A program made the position numbers and the translations under genes. Shown here in pieces: positions 22,892 to 33,943 of a stretch of DNA of 64,000 nt (position 1 is the stretch's first letter; each line of letters opens with the position of its first letter). The notes beneath the pieces are model-generated. The model was not told the origin of the DNA, made no database searches, and saw nothing but the letters and a program-made list of their open reading frames with translations. This DNA comes from Prorocentrum cordatum. Lineage: Eukaryota > Sar > Dinophyceae > Prorocentrales > Prorocentraceae. The DNA lies in contig CAUYUJ010013847.1 of NCBI GenBank assembly GCA_963575745.1, positions 122,501-186,500 on the forward strand, given 5' to 3'.

Positions 22892-22989
22892 GCCCATGAG
22901 AGTTGACGGGGCGAGAGAGGAAGAGACACGCAATGTCAAACAGCATGGGAGGCCGGCCTGGACAGCGTGTTGGGGCCATCTCCGTGCCC

Positions 22990-23560
22990 GCTTGGGTGGG
23001 GGGCGAAGAGGAGGAGGAGGAGGAGAAGGAGGAGGAAGAAGGCAAGAGAAGAAGGACGAGGACGAGGAGGACGAGGACTAAGAGAGTGAGGAGGAGAAGG
23101 AGAAGGAGGAGGAGGAGGAGGAGGAGGAGGAAGAAGGGGAGGAGGAGGAGGAGGAGGAAGAGGACGAGGGGGAGGATGGGAACGAGGAGGAGGAGGAGGA
23201 GGAGGAGGAGGAGGAGGACGGGGAGGAGGAGGAGGAGGAGGAGGAGGAGAGGAGGAACATTACGTGGACGAGGACGAAGGATATGGACGAAAACGAGAGG
23301 ACGAGGAGGAGGAGGAGAAGCAGGAGGGAGAGGAGGAGTAGGAGGAGAATGAAGAGGATGAGGACGAGGAGGAGGAGGACGAGGACGAGACGGCGTCCTG
23401 CGTGCCTCGGGTGAGCTTCTTGGGCCTCTTGGGGGGTCGTTCAGGGAGCCTCTTGGGTGCCTCTCGGGTGCCTTTTGGAGGCCTCTTGGGGCTTCTTGGG
23501 GCGCTCTTGGAGCTCTCTTGGGGGCCTCTTGGGAGCCCTGGAGGTGGGGCCATCTTCGAG
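22990..23560 (+). repeat. (GAG)n tract followed by CTTGGG-type repeat
   Basis: Purine trinucleotides run to about 23395, then GCCTCTTGGGG units to 23560 that match the CTTGGGGCC family. No gene. Confidence 0.7.
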
Positions 23561-24800
23561 GCGGTCGGTCAAAAGTGGGGGGTCTTCGATGTCTGCCCCC
23601 CCTCAGGGGCCCCGATCCTCGTGAGGGATGCTAAGAATTGGCCCTCCCACTGACCGAAAAATGACCATCTAACACATCGGTCCCCCTCCAAAAAACCCGA
23701 GGGAGGCGAGGGGGAGGGCTTCCTTTTTCGAAGGGAAGAGGGGTTGTGGAAGAAAAAAGATATCACCCTTGGACCACCTGTCGCCCAAAGGGCTGGTGGG
23801 AGTGTGGTCCTTCCCCTCTCTACCCTGCCTCTTCCCCTCCTCCCGCTCCTGCTGCTGCTGCTTCCTCCGTCTGGGGCATTCTTCCCGCCCTAACCTGAAC
23901 AGAAGGGCGGGGCCCCCAGCGTCGTCGTCACAGTCGTCGTCGCCGCCGTGGCGAGGTGCGATTGCAAGCTGTTTCAATGTTATGTTCTTCCCCCTTCATG
24001 GCGACCTCGTGAGTCACGGCTGGATGCAGGCTCGAACATTGTCGGGAATTTGGCCGTTTTCAAAGGCGAGCCAGGGCCGTTCGGAGGAACCCAGGGGCGT
24101 TTGGCCACAAGGTCAGTATCCCCTTTGTCTATCGATTATCGGCCAAATCGGTGGATCATCGCAGACCAGCGAAGCTGCGCCCTCTAGCGCACGGCGCCCG
24201 TGCTAACACAGGTTGTCAACATGAACATCTCGGACTCGCTAGTAGTGAACCTCGAGGCCATTATCTCGGTTGAAGGGGCCGCTGACGGTGACGCTTTGAC
24301 ACGCGAACGAGCAGCTGTCGCCGCCACGGTTGGGACGAATCAAAAACTGGCGATGGGCAGGCGATTCTTATAGCAGATAACGTCGATACACCGACGCCCG
24401 CAGATGCTTCGCACAGTGGGGCCGGAGCGCTGGGGCAACTTGGCGCGACGGGCGACACGCTTGGGCAACCTGGCGTTGCGGGCGACGCGCGGGGGGGGAA
24501 CCTGGCGCCATGAGACGGCCAGCCGCGTTCAGGATGAATTCGGGAGAGCCAGGAAAGGGGGGGGACTACATGCCCCCGCCTCCGATAACGCGTTCCTTCG
24601 CCGTGGTCGGAGTGCGGAACAGGGCTGCAATGTCAGCCACAAGGAGCTAAAGCGCGCATCGGAGGCATTCTTCACGACCACCTTCTGGATTACAAACCAA
24701 TGAGCATCGAGTCGGCGCGCGCAACACAAACGAGCGTCGAACCGACGCGGACCATAACGATAAGCGTCGAGTCGACACGGACAAAGCTGAGGAGCGCGCA
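23561..24800. other. Gene-free region
   Basis: Short frames here are not convincing. Slight repeats (GGGCAACTTGGCG near 24430-24500) are visible but there is no recognisable gene. Confidence 0.35.
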
Positions 24801-25425
24801 CAGCTCATAGAAAACATAAAACATGCCGAGTTGGCCCAAATAGGGCAACTTGGCGCCCGCGGGGAAAACGGACCCGCGGGACCCCCAAAGGAGAGAGGGC
24901 GCACACATTTTGCTGATGACGGCGGCGGTAGTGTGCGCCGTCCTTGGCAGTCGGGAGCGTGAGCCCTGTGGCTCCACGCCCTGGCTTGTGGCAGTGGGAG
25001 CGCCTTCTCCCCCCTGGGCCCCTGTGGCGCGGGGGGGGGGTGCAACCAAACGGGCGAGTCGGGTGGGCTTTCGAAGAGAGGCGAGCTCGCGCGCCGCGAG
25101 CCAACACGGCTTGAGCGTGTCCCTCCTTCTTTCTCTGACCTTTCACCCTAGCATTTCGTTCTAGGCTACCGCACCGAACTGCCAAATTTAACGGCACAGC
25201 TCACAGAAAGCACAAAGCATGCCGAGTTGGCCCAGCGGGGCCATTCGGCGCCCGCGGGGAAAACGGACCCGCGGGACTTGCAAAGGAGAGAGAGTTCACA
25301 CATTTTGTTGATGGCAGCGGCGGCAGTGCGCGCCGTCCTTGGCAGACGGGAGCGCGAGACCTGTGGCTCCACGCCCCAGCCTGTGGCAGCGGGAGCGCCT
25401 GGGCCCCCCCGCCTGAGAAAAAGAA
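24801..25425 (+). repeat. Two direct leader repeats upstream of the LINE ORF
   Basis: 24801-25040 and 25197-25425 are diverged direct copies about 396 bp apart. Both run CATGCCGAGTTGGCCCA, CCGCGGGGAAAACGGACCCG, CACACATTTTG, GCCGTCCTTGGCAG, GTGGCTCCACGCCC, GTGGCAG. The second ends about 120 bp before the ATG at 25545. The layout recalls tandem 5' UTR promoter monomers of some LINEs, but promoter activity is inference. Confidence 0.65.
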
Positions 25426-25544
25426 AGCCGGCTGCACACGCAGCACCAGCCGGCGCTGCAGCCTTGGGCCCCCCGGGCGCCGCTGTACTAGATGTCCAGC
25501 ACTGGCTGATGACCACCCAGCTCTGATCCGGCTGCGCAGAAGAC

Positions 25545-28500
25545 ATGGCTGGCACCTGGCAGTGTGCGTGTGGGCGTCATGTATCAGAGCGACACTGGAC
25601 GTGCCGAAGCTGCAACGGGCACTACAACCAGAGAAGGCGACACCCCGCATCGCGAGGGCGACCACCACAGCAGCAAGCAGCAAGTTCTGCCATTTTGATG
25701 CGGGCTACCCCGCCCGACCCCTTGGCGAAGAAGCTCATAGCCAAGACGTTACCTCGCCCCAAGGGCGAGGCAGAAGCGCACAAGGTTTACGCGGTCTATG
25801 GCAAGCCTCCGACCAACCCAGCGGCGCAGCGCCAGTACAAAGAAGAGATCAAGAGCCGCACTTACGACGTAGCAGCCTTCATTTGTGCGGCCAGACGGGC
25901 AAACAAGCCCTGCGACGAGGAGCTAATCGAAGTTGCAGCGCTCAAGCTCCTCATGGGACTCACCGAGAAACGCAAGGACCAGATCCAGGCCCTCAAGGAC
26001 AAGAAGGCCACTTACAAGGAGAAGCTCGGCAATATTCGGGAGAGCATCAAAGAGTTCAAACAGCAAGAGAAACAGGTCGAGGCGGAGATCGCCAAGACCG
26101 ACGTCTGCATAGCCGAACTCGAGGATGCCCCAGATTCCGAGGACGACGAGCCCGACGTCGCTGCCCAGGACCACATGACAGCGGATGGCCCAACCTCGCA
26201 CAACGTGGCACCACCGCCACCCCCGGCAGCGCCTGGCACCCAAATGGCTCAGATACAGGCACAGCTTGCCATGCAGCAAAGCATAATCAGCCAGCTGCTG
26301 GGACTTGTCCAGCCAGCCGCGGGGGCTTGCATCCAGGGCGTCCCTGGAGTGCCCCCGCCAGTCACGGGCGCGGTCCTTCCACCGCCCCCAGCACATCTAA
26401 TCCAGCAGATGCAGACCATGGCGCCTGGCACCTTTCCCCCTCAGCAAGAGTTCCGCCAGCCCCAGCAAGCCCAGCAGGCGCAGCAGGGCTCGCCGGCGAG
26501 GTCCAAGACGGCGATGGGCCAAGCCTACTTGGCGGCGAAAGGGAAAGGCAAGGACCGCAGCGCCGTGGGGTTTACCCTAGAGGGGGCGGCAGCCCCCATG
26601 GCAGTAGACCAGCCTCCAGCCGCAGCCCAACCGCCAGCAGCTCAGCTCGCGGCTGCCCCACAGCAGGCAGCCCAGCAGCCACCAGCCGCACCGCAGCAGG
26701 AAGCGATGGCAGCACACCGGCAGCAGGCGACCCAAGCTGCGCACCAGCAGCAGCAGGCGGCGAGGGCCCACGCTCCAGGTGGGGGCCAGCCCCCAGCCCA
26801 GGGGCCAGGGCAGCCGCCAGCCCCACTCCCTGGAGGGCCAGGCCCCAACCAAGCCCTGCGCGAGCTGACCCACGCCATAGCGGCAGCAGAGGCCGCCGGG
26901 ATGGACCACCCGACGCCAGACAACATGACCCCAGCGATGGCTACCCTGGACGAGTACTTGAGACACCTCCCAGAGATGGGGATCTGTACGGACCCAGCGA
27001 AGATCAGGGAGCTGCATGCCCAACTGGAGGCAGCAAGGCGGACGGGCCCGAGCCAGGGGGCGGTCACTGCGCAGTCGCCCCCGACCCAGGCGATCGCACC
27101 GACCCCGCCTGCAGACTCGCAACCAACCCTCCCCGCAGCTGCAGGGGTTGGACAGAGCGGTGCAGGCCGCCACGGCCACATTCCTCCAGAGGCAGCGCGA
27201 ACTCCAGGAGCAGGCGGAGGCAGCCAGAATACCACGCCCTACCTCTCCGCCCAGAGCCTCCCCGCACCACAGCTCGCCTACCGAGCAGTCCGTGCCAACA
27301 GCAGTGCCGAGTCCCAGCTCGACACAGTGGCAGGCAGCCCAAGGGCAGCCACCAGCGCCACCATCTCCCACGGAGGTCACGGTCCCCAGCCAGATGGGTT
27401 CTCCGTCGGAACCTACGTTGGTACGCAGCCCAGCCTTTGCCACGGCAGCGGGATGCTCACCCGCGGCGCCCTTCCTCCCGGAAGCCCACGCGCCGCGATT
27501 CCACTCCGCCCCGACTCAGCTAGGATCGCAGACCCAACCAGAGACCCAGGTTGCAGCAGATGCGCCTCCAGCACCAACAACGCCCGCGCGCCAGCAGGCA
27601 GCGGCCCTCAGTCCCGCATCGCCAGCCGACCCAGCGCACGGTCAGAACGCTCACGACCGGGGGCCGCTGGGGCAGCCACCAAGGAAGTCGGCGTGCGCCC
27701 CAGACACCATGAAGGACGACATTTGACCTTCCGCCCATCAGTCTCGCGGGGAGGCACCTTCTTCTGCTCGCACGCCCAGCCGGCACACGACGATGAAGAA
27801 GAAGATCAACACCTACTTCATCATCAGACTGAACAGAGTGAGCCACCGGCCGCGATTTTTGAGGGATTCACGGGACAAGAAGAGTCCCCCTCGCGCTTGG
27901 TGGGGCCACCGGAGCTCTCGACCCCGCTTCTTCCTGGCGCCCAGCGGGACCCAGGGGGCCAAGGTCAATTCGATCAGGCCGACCCTAATACTGAGGGGGA
28001 GGCTAATACCAATTCGATAGGCACTGACGCGGTTGCGGGGGTAGGGACCCTCGGAACTCAGGGGGCCCCCCCACTGCATGCTCAATCGAACTTCCAGGAG
28101 TATTTTGATCTGGTTTCTGGCGCGATGCCGCTGGAACCACAGAGCCTGAGGCGGCGCCTGCGGGGGAAGCAGGCACCTCCGCAGATTTACAGTGAGCCCC
28201 ACAGGGCCCAGAATTATGACTTGGAGACTGCCATTGCGTGTACCCTTCCGATTTCCCCTTCTCCCGACCCACCTGGGGCAGGCCCTTCCGTCGCCACGCA
28301 GCTGGACGAGGCCCGACAGAACTGCGTCGCGGCAGCCCCGCACCCTGTTGCTTCGAGGTGTTGCCTGCTGGACTCTTGGTTCGATGTCAGAGGGACACTG
28401 GATTCCTATCCTCTGGCGCCCCAGCATTGGCCTACGGAACCATATAACGACACAATTCTGCATCCGCATACTAGGTACGCCTTAGCAAACACTAGCCCTG

Positions 28501-30461
28501 CCGATGCCCGTGAGCCCGAGAGGGCCTGGATATATGTAGACGGATCCCTCGACCCCAAATCGCCCGAGAATGGTGCATGGGCCTTAGTTGTATTGCATCA
28601 GATCGGCGATCATTACACTTGCCAAGGTTACTTGTCAGCTAAGAGCTCAGATTATACAGCGCTTCCTTCGGATCCTTCCAGATGGACAAGTACTAGCATT
28701 GAAGTCCACGGAGTCATATGGGCACTGTTATGGAGTCTCCAAGACCAGAGCAGCGCCCCAGTCTGCATTATCTCTGACAATCTTGCTGCAGTCCAGTTTT
28801 CCGAGCTGCTGGCCAAGCCAGCCAAGGACGCCGAGGAAGCCCACCTGTTGCAAACAATCATGGAACTTGCGAATCAGAGGCGGCCTGTCACGGTCAGCCA
28901 TGCCCACGGGCACTCCGGAGACCCCTGGAATGAGTTCGTTGGTGTTATTTCGAAGCTTACCTCGGGGATCCCCCAGACGGACAACTTCGAATCCCCGCAG
29001 ATCCCTGAAGCCTTAAGAAAAGCGGTGGACTTCCATCCAGCGGTCGAGTGGCAATGGCTGAGGTGCGCTGATCAGCCAGCCGACGCGTATCCCCGCCTGG
29101 AGGGCGACGCGTTCTATTTTGAGACAGCGCCCCATCTTGCTGCTGCTCATCACTTGCCCTCTCCCGAGAAGGAGACGCCAGTAGAAGCAGAGCTGGACTT
29201 TCGGGCTGCTTCTTATCATCCCGGCTCGCTCAAGGCCTCGGTCACCAAAAAGAACAAAAGGGCTAGGGCCACCGCGAGACGCGAGCTATTCGTGGCCCGG
29301 GCACTCTTGCAGAGGTGGTTGATTATCGGCGCCCAGGAGGCCAGGAACCCCAAGAAAGCCCAGAAGGCGAAAGGTTACCTTATCTATAGTTCTGGCGGAT
29401 CTGGCCTTAAAGACAGAAACCACGGGGTGGAGTTATGGCTATCTACTACGGTCCCATATGGGCATAAAGATTGCAAAAAGCTCTTTCTCTGTCCAAAGTG
29501 TTGTGTTCTGGTTTACGCTACCCCGAGGTTACTAGTGGCTAAGATGAAGGCCACAGCGCTAGATCTCACAGTGGCAGCGGGTCACGCACCGCACAATCAG
29601 GCCCCAGAGGCGGAGAGGGCTGCCTTTTGGAAGGCAGTCGAGTCATTGAATGAAAAGTGGGCCTTCGACATCCTATTATTAGACGCCAACGCCAGGCTCG
29701 GCGAGGTCACTAGCGAGTGCGTCGGATGCGAGCAACACCCCCGACCCCAAGATAAGAATGGCGACGCTCTGCACAAGTTTTTGGCGGAGGGGGAGGTTTA
29801 TGCCACTCATACTCTCTTGCCTGTTGATGGCCCTGGACATACCTGGACCGCGCACAACATGGCCACGCATAGGATCGATTACATATGCGTTAACAAGTTC
29901 CTGTGGGACCACGTCCGCGGCTCTACCCCCCTCCATTGCTTTGACTCTAGCGACAGGCACATCGATCATGTTCCCGTCCAAGCCGATCTTGCGCGGACTG
30001 CTCAGGGCCGGGTCAAGCGAGGAACCAAACCCTTGGACCGCGAGAAAATGAAGGACCCACACGCCCAGGATAAGTTTCGGGCCCTCATTCGGGCCGTCCC
30101 TGTCCCGCCTTGGGCTCACAACATACATGATCAGGTCAAGCAATTAACGGACCTTGCGAACGCCTTTGCTATAGACCATACACGTCCAGAGCTTCGCTCG
30201 CCCTTATTAGGATCCGAAGAGCCTGCCTCAAGGCCCGGGGAAACCAGTTTTCTGCTCAGGACCCTCCCTCGATCGATCAGGCTCGAAAAATCTGCGCCTT
30301 GGCCTGCCGCCTCACTCGGGGGGACGTGGTTGATTTTGCGGGAGAAACGGAAGGTTCGCCCGCTGAGCCCATGGTCCAGTTTCTTTGTACCCATGCCAGG
30401 CTGTACATCAGGCGGCAAACGACCCCCCATGAGTGGGCCTGTGCCATCGCGGGCATTATGA
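25545..30461 (+). CDS. LINE protein: zinc finger, RNase H and AP-type endonuclease
   Basis: The frame is intact from ATG 25545 over 1638 codons; the last ~85 follow a frameshift and are probably not native. Residues 1-25 (WQCACGRHVSERHWTCRSC) are a RanBP2-like two-Cys-pair finger. Residues about 145-200 are a Lys/Glu coiled coil. Residues 215-750 are Pro/Gln/Ala-rich. RNase H lies about 995-1130: WIYVDGSLD (Asp999), SIEVHGVIW, CIISDNLAA, HAHGHSGDPWNEFVG. The last motif has Gly where the fourth catalytic Asp normally follows NE. An exonuclease-endonuclease-phosphatase domain spans about 1250-1475: IIGAQEARN, AGHAPHNQ, LLLDANARLG, HRIDYICV, SDRHIDHVPV. This domain would nick target DNA. Having RNase H upstream of the endonuclease is unusual, since LINE RNase H is usually C-terminal to the RT. 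Confidence 0.75.
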   Translation: MAGTWQCACGRHVSERHWTCRSCNGHYNQRRRHPASRGRPPQQQAASSAILMRATPPDPLAKKLIAKTLPRPKGEAEAHKVYAVYGKPPTNPAAQRQYKEEIKSRTYDVAAFICAARRANKPCDEELIEVAALKLLMGLTEKRKDQIQALKDKKATYKEKLGNIRESIKEFKQQEKQVEAEIAKTDVCIAELEDAPDSEDDEPDVAAQDHMTADGPTSHNVAPPPPPAAPGTQMAQIQAQLAMQQSIISQLLGLVQPAAGACIQGVPGVPPPVTGAVLPPPPAHLIQQMQTMAPGTFPPQQEFRQPQQAQQAQQGSPARSKTAMGQAYLAAKGKGKDRSAVGFTLEGAAAPMAVDQPPAAAQPPAAQLAAAPQQAAQQPPAAPQQEAMAAHRQQATQAAHQQQQAARAHAPGGGQPPAQGPGQPPAPLPGGPGPNQALRELTHAIAAAEAAGMDHPTPDNMTPAMATLDEYLRHLPEMGICTDPAKIRELHAQLEAARRTGPSQGAVTAQSPPTQAIAPTPPADSQPTLPAAAGVGQSGAGRHGHIPPEAARTPGAGGGSQNTTPYLSAQSLPAPQLAYRAVRANSSAESQLDTVAGSPRAATSATISHGGHGPQPDGFSVGTYVGTQPSLCHGSGMLTRGALPPGSPRAAIPLRPDSARIADPTRDPGCSRCASSTNNARAPAGSGPQSRIASRPSARSERSRPGAAGAATKEVGVRPRHHEGRHLTFRPSVSRGGTFFCSHAQPAHDDEEEDQHLLHHQTEQSEPPAAIFEGFTGQEESPSRLVGPPELSTPLLPGAQRDPGGQGQFDQADPNTEGEANTNSIGTDAVAGVGTLGTQGAPPLHAQSNFQEYFDLVSGAMPLEPQSLRRRLRGKQAPPQIYSEPHRAQNYDLETAIACTLPISPSPDPPGAGPSVATQLDEARQNCVAAAPHPVASRCCLLDSWFDVRGTLDSYPLAPQHWPTEPYNDTILHPHTRYALANTSPADAREPERAWIYVDGSLDPKSPENGAWALVVLHQIGDHYTCQGYLSAKSSDYTALPSDPSRWTSTSIEVHGVIWALLWSLQDQSSAPVCIISDNLAAVQFSELLAKPAKDAEEAHLLQTIMELANQRRPVTVSHAHGHSGDPWNEFVGVISKLTSGIPQTDNFESPQIPEALRKAVDFHPAVEWQWLRCADQPADAYPRLEGDAFYFETAPHLAAAHHLPSPEKETPVEAELDFRAASYHPGSLKASVTKKNKRARATARRELFVARALLQRWLIIGAQEARNPKKAQKAKGYLIYSSGGSGLKDRNHGVELWLSTTVPYGHKDCKKLFLCPKCCVLVYATPRLLVAKMKATALDLTVAAGHAPHNQAPEAERAAFWKAVESLNEKWAFDILLLDANARLGEVTSECVGCEQHPRPQDKNGDALHKFLAEGEVYATHTLLPVDGPGHTWTAHNMATHRIDYICVNKFLWDHVRGSTPLHCFDSSDRHIDHVPVQADLARTAQGRVKRGTKPLDREKMKDPHAQDKFRALIRAVPVPPWAHNIHDQVKQLTDLANAFAIDHTRPELRSPLLGSEEPASRPGETSFLLRTLPRSIRLEKSAPWPAASLGGTWLILREKRKVRPLSPWSSFFVPMPGCTSGGKRPPMSGPVPSRAL

Positions 30462-32232
30462 GCCTTAGCAGGCCTGCCCTGAGAGGGATGTTGAATGCTG
30501 ACAAACAGGATTTCCTCGACCGACAAGCTGAAGAAATCCGAGCCCATGCCGAGGGCAAGCATAGTCAGAGGGAATGGAACACTGTTAGAGTGGTCCTCGC
30601 TTTTGGCGGCCGCCCGCCCAAATATGCTTGCACTTTGCCGATGCGATACGATAAGGAAGGCAACCTCATCCCTACTCTTGCCAAGATAGCCGAGCCCATG
30701 CAGACCTATTTTGGTGACATAGAGCATGCCGGGCAGTTGACTCCTCAGGCCCTCATTGATGAGTATAATGCTAGAAGCTCGATTATCCAGAGCGACACGC
30801 AGCTTAACATTTATGTGGCTCCCTCGCGAATTCAGTTGGCTAGACGATTCGCGGGCGGTCCCAGGGGCAAGGCGGGGGGGCCCGATAAACTGACTGACGA
30901 CCTCTTGCGCGCTGCGCCCCACGAATTTGCTCGCCTGGCGCACCCTGTTCTGCTTAAACCAGCCTCTTAGGCGTGGAGCCTATCCAGTCTAAGGGAGGGC
31001 TTGTCGCGGAGATCCCGAAAGGTAAAGGAGCCCCCCCCATCTCGATACTTATCATCGTTCTATTCTCCGGGGCAACGTCATTCCTAAACACCACCACCGT
31101 TTCCGAAGAGACAGGTGGAATACCTTCCTCGGCATGATCCTCAAAGCTACTCAATGTGGCGGGCGCGAGGGCATGGGCACAGACCATGCTACCCATTCGG
31201 TCTTGTCGTGGCTGCAGGTTGCCAAGGCCCAGGGGAAATGCATTATTTTGGCCTCAGTGGATCTCTACGCGGCGTTTTATACTGTGTTGCAGCAACTCGT
31301 CTTGAGCCTCCCAAGAGACCCTGACGAAATCCTCGACTTGATCCAGAGCATGGACATACCGACGGCATTCCAGGAAGGGCTCAAAGTGGCCCTGCAAGGT
31401 CCCCCCATCTTGGAGCAGCATTGTGATGATAGTCATTTCCTTGCCATCGTAGCCGAAGTGAACAGAGCACCATGGTGGAATATGCCTGGCACAAACACCT
31501 CTGCAGCCCCCCGCGCTGGATCGCGGCCTGGAATGCCCCCGGCTAACGATGCATTTAACATGTTTGTTCTATTGTTATTGGGAACATCGAACAAGACCTC
31601 TCGGATGAAGGACTCGCCCTTGACCTCCAACCATTACTTACCCAGCCTCGAGTGTTCGCACGCACAGGCGCGGCCCCGCCGATGGCCACTGCTTCCTTTG
31701 TCGACGACCTCACCGCGAAAGCAGCAGTGGACCACCCGGAGCAGGTCATCCCGAAGGCCCAACGGCTGATCGAGATACTTCACAACCAGATTGGCCCGAC
31801 AGGGCTCAAGGTCAATTTCGGCAAGTCGGTGCTTCTGATCACATTTTCAGGTGAAGGGCATAAGAAACACGAGCTGTTGATCAGAAAAGCGGACGCCCCA
31901 GCACTCACAACTGAAGGCTGACAATCCTTTCGAGTTGTCCGAGTGCACAAGTCTTTAGGTACGCACCTTACAGACAATGGCAGTTGGGGGCCCGAGGTGG
32001 CGGCTAGAATTGCAGCTATGCATTCCGGTACTGGACCAATCAGACGCATTTTTGGGAAAAGCCGCGAAGGACCCCGGACTAAATCAAAGTTGACATATGC
32101 TGACGCTTTGGGCATGAGCAAGCTTACCTTTAACTGCGGGATCTGGGGGCCACTGGGAAGCCGAGTTGCTGCAGCTTTCAATTCGCCGGCCCAACGGGCC
32201 AGAGGCGTGCTCAGATCTCCGGTATTTGCTTA
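30206..32232 (+). pseudogene. LINE reverse transcriptase, frameshifted
   Basis: It continues the preceding ORF after a shift near 30205. First comes a block with GKAGGPDKLTDDLLRAAP, ending at TAG 30968. A second frame carries YHRSILRGNVIPKHHH, QCGGREGMGTD and motif A SVDLYAAFYTV. Motif B is decayed (SRPGMPPANDAFNMF; RPGDPLAD is usual in such RTs). Motif C ATASFVDDLTAKA (near 31690) is in another frame, followed by GPTGLKVNFGKS and the thumb region to PVFA. A stop at 31919 separates the last block. The motif order is that of a LINE RT. Several frame breaks make it inactive as it stands, unless some are sequencing errors. Confidence 0.7.
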
Positions 32233-32968
32233 ACAATTTTCTAGTTCGCGCGCGCGGGGCGGCCCCTGGGGGTCCCCGGACGAAAAGTACCCTGACCAGG
32301 TCCCTGGGCAACTCCCTGTCGGGGATGGTTTTGCTCCTGGGCGCAGCCCTCAGGGCCTCCCAAGAGCCCCGAGAAGAGCTCAGAGACCCCCAAGAGGCCC
32401 TCAATATGGTCCAACAGAGCTCCAAGACGCCATAATATCGCTCCAAAACGCCTAAGATGGCTCCCCGACGCCCCAAGAGGCCTCCAAGAGCCCTGCCAAG
32501 AGGTCCCCAAGAGGCAAAATTCATCGATTTTCCTTGAGTTTTTGAAGGATTTTCGCATTCTCGCCTTTTCGGCTTCCCGACGCTCCAAGCCGACCAAAGA
32601 GGCCCCAAATATCGCCCCAAGACGGCCCAAGAGGCCCCAAGAGGGCTTCAAAACGGCCCAAGAGCGCCCCAATACAGCCCAAGACGCCCCCAAGACGGCC
32701 CAAGAGGGCCCCAAGAACGCACCAAGAGCGGCCCCAGAGGGGGAACACGAAACAACATTTGGAGCCCTCCGCCCTGAGAGGCCCCCAGAGCCTCCTAAGA
32801 GGCCCCAAGAGGCCCTCAAGAGGCCCTCAGGAGGCCCCCAAGAGGCCTCCAAGAGGCCCCCAAGCCGCCACAGGAGGCCCCCCAAAGGCACCTGCGAGCA
32901 CGCAAGCAAATGCCAGCGATGCTACAATATGGGCCGGCGGAATGAGCGAAGCGATTGAATAAAGCTTA
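32228..32968 (-). mobile_element. 731-bp CTTGGGGCC-family insertion with GCTTA duplication
   Basis: The insert is 32233-32963, flanked by GCTTA at 32228-32232 and 32964-32968. Removing the insert and one GCTTA restores the RT frame across the site (PVFA-YQSVYR). The insert therefore postdates an intact frame there, and its ends are exact. Read on the minus strand it begins TTTATTCAATCGC and consists of CTTGGGGCCTC / CTTGGGCCGT units around the core CGAAAAGGCGAGAA (complement at 32558-32571). It has no ORF of its own and no terminal inverted repeat. Relatives lie at 5.0, 23.4, 50.2 and 61.4 kb. Confidence 0.8.
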
Positions 32969-33943
32969 CCAGAGCGTTTATCGTGCGATTGAACCCCGTA
33001 GAGAGCCTAACCAAGACGGCCCCAAATTTGAGACCGCTAACGAAACCCTCCTTGCCAACGTTCAGAGGCCCCACCCAGACCAGTACCTTGCGCTGGCACG
33101 GCTGCGATACCTCCCCCGACTTCTGAGACGCGCACCTCAATCACTCTTAGCGGCACTCGATGTTGTGTATCAATATCATTATGGTTGGGTTGCGCTTCTG
33201 GCGGCGGATCTTGCTTGGCTTAATGACAGACTCAACGATGGCCGGGGACAGGACGGGCATTTGAGACACAGCTTCGAAGAATGGATCGAGTGCGCCCGTA
33301 CGAGCCCCGGATATTTCAAGAGCCGACTCGATAAAGCCAAACAAAGCCAACTGTTCTTAAACAAAGACGCGGCCAGGCTTCGGGAGTTGCACACCGCTTT
33401 ACAGGACCTTTGCCATAATAGTGGATTCGTGGCCCCGTTCTTGGAAAAAACAGAAAACGGACCTCATCTACATGTGCTATGATTGTGGACATCAGGCCTC
33501 GGCCCCTAGCGCCCTCAAGATCCATGTTAGTAGAAATCACACTAAGGTGGACGACCCCATACTTTGGATGAAGGGCACCTTCTGCGAGAGCTGCCGAATG
33601 CAGCATCATACCATGGCTAGGCTACATAAACACTTAGTTCGAAGTCCAAGGTGCAGAGAGGCCTGGCGGCCCATGATGCCCCCCAAGACCCCCGAGCAGC
33701 TTGCTGAGGACAGGGAAGCCACCATCGCTGCCAGGAAAGCTAACCGTAAAGCGGGGAGACCTGAACACTTTGCCGAGAAACCGGCTTTTCGGGTCCCTGG
33801 GATTTCGATTTGCCCCCCTGCCCAGGTCCCGAAGGAAAAACGTGCTTGGAAACCCTTGCCCATGGCTCGAGTTGATGCTGGAGATAGAGCCCTTGCGGGC
33901 CAGGTTCCCAGGCCACCAGGCCAGCCCACCATGTATCTCTTGC
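32969..33943 (+). pseudogene. LINE C-terminal region with two zinc fingers
   Basis: It continues the RT thumb/connection after the insertion (helical, YLALARLRYLPRLLRRAPQS). The frame changes between 33420 and 33480. In the next frame two fingers follow: CYDCGHQASAPSALKIHVSR + NH (C2H2) and CESCRMQHHTMARLHKHLVR + SPRC (C2HC). Such fingers at LINE C-termini are thought to contact nucleic acid. A basic RKANRKAGR stretch and a Pro-rich linker lead to the methyltransferase-like domain. Confidence 0.65.

Noticed and set aside
25562-27523. 653-aa plus-strand ORF in a second frame
   Set aside because: It overlaps the LINE ORF, which has the zinc finger and coiled coil; this frame is Pro/Arg/Ser-rich shadow.
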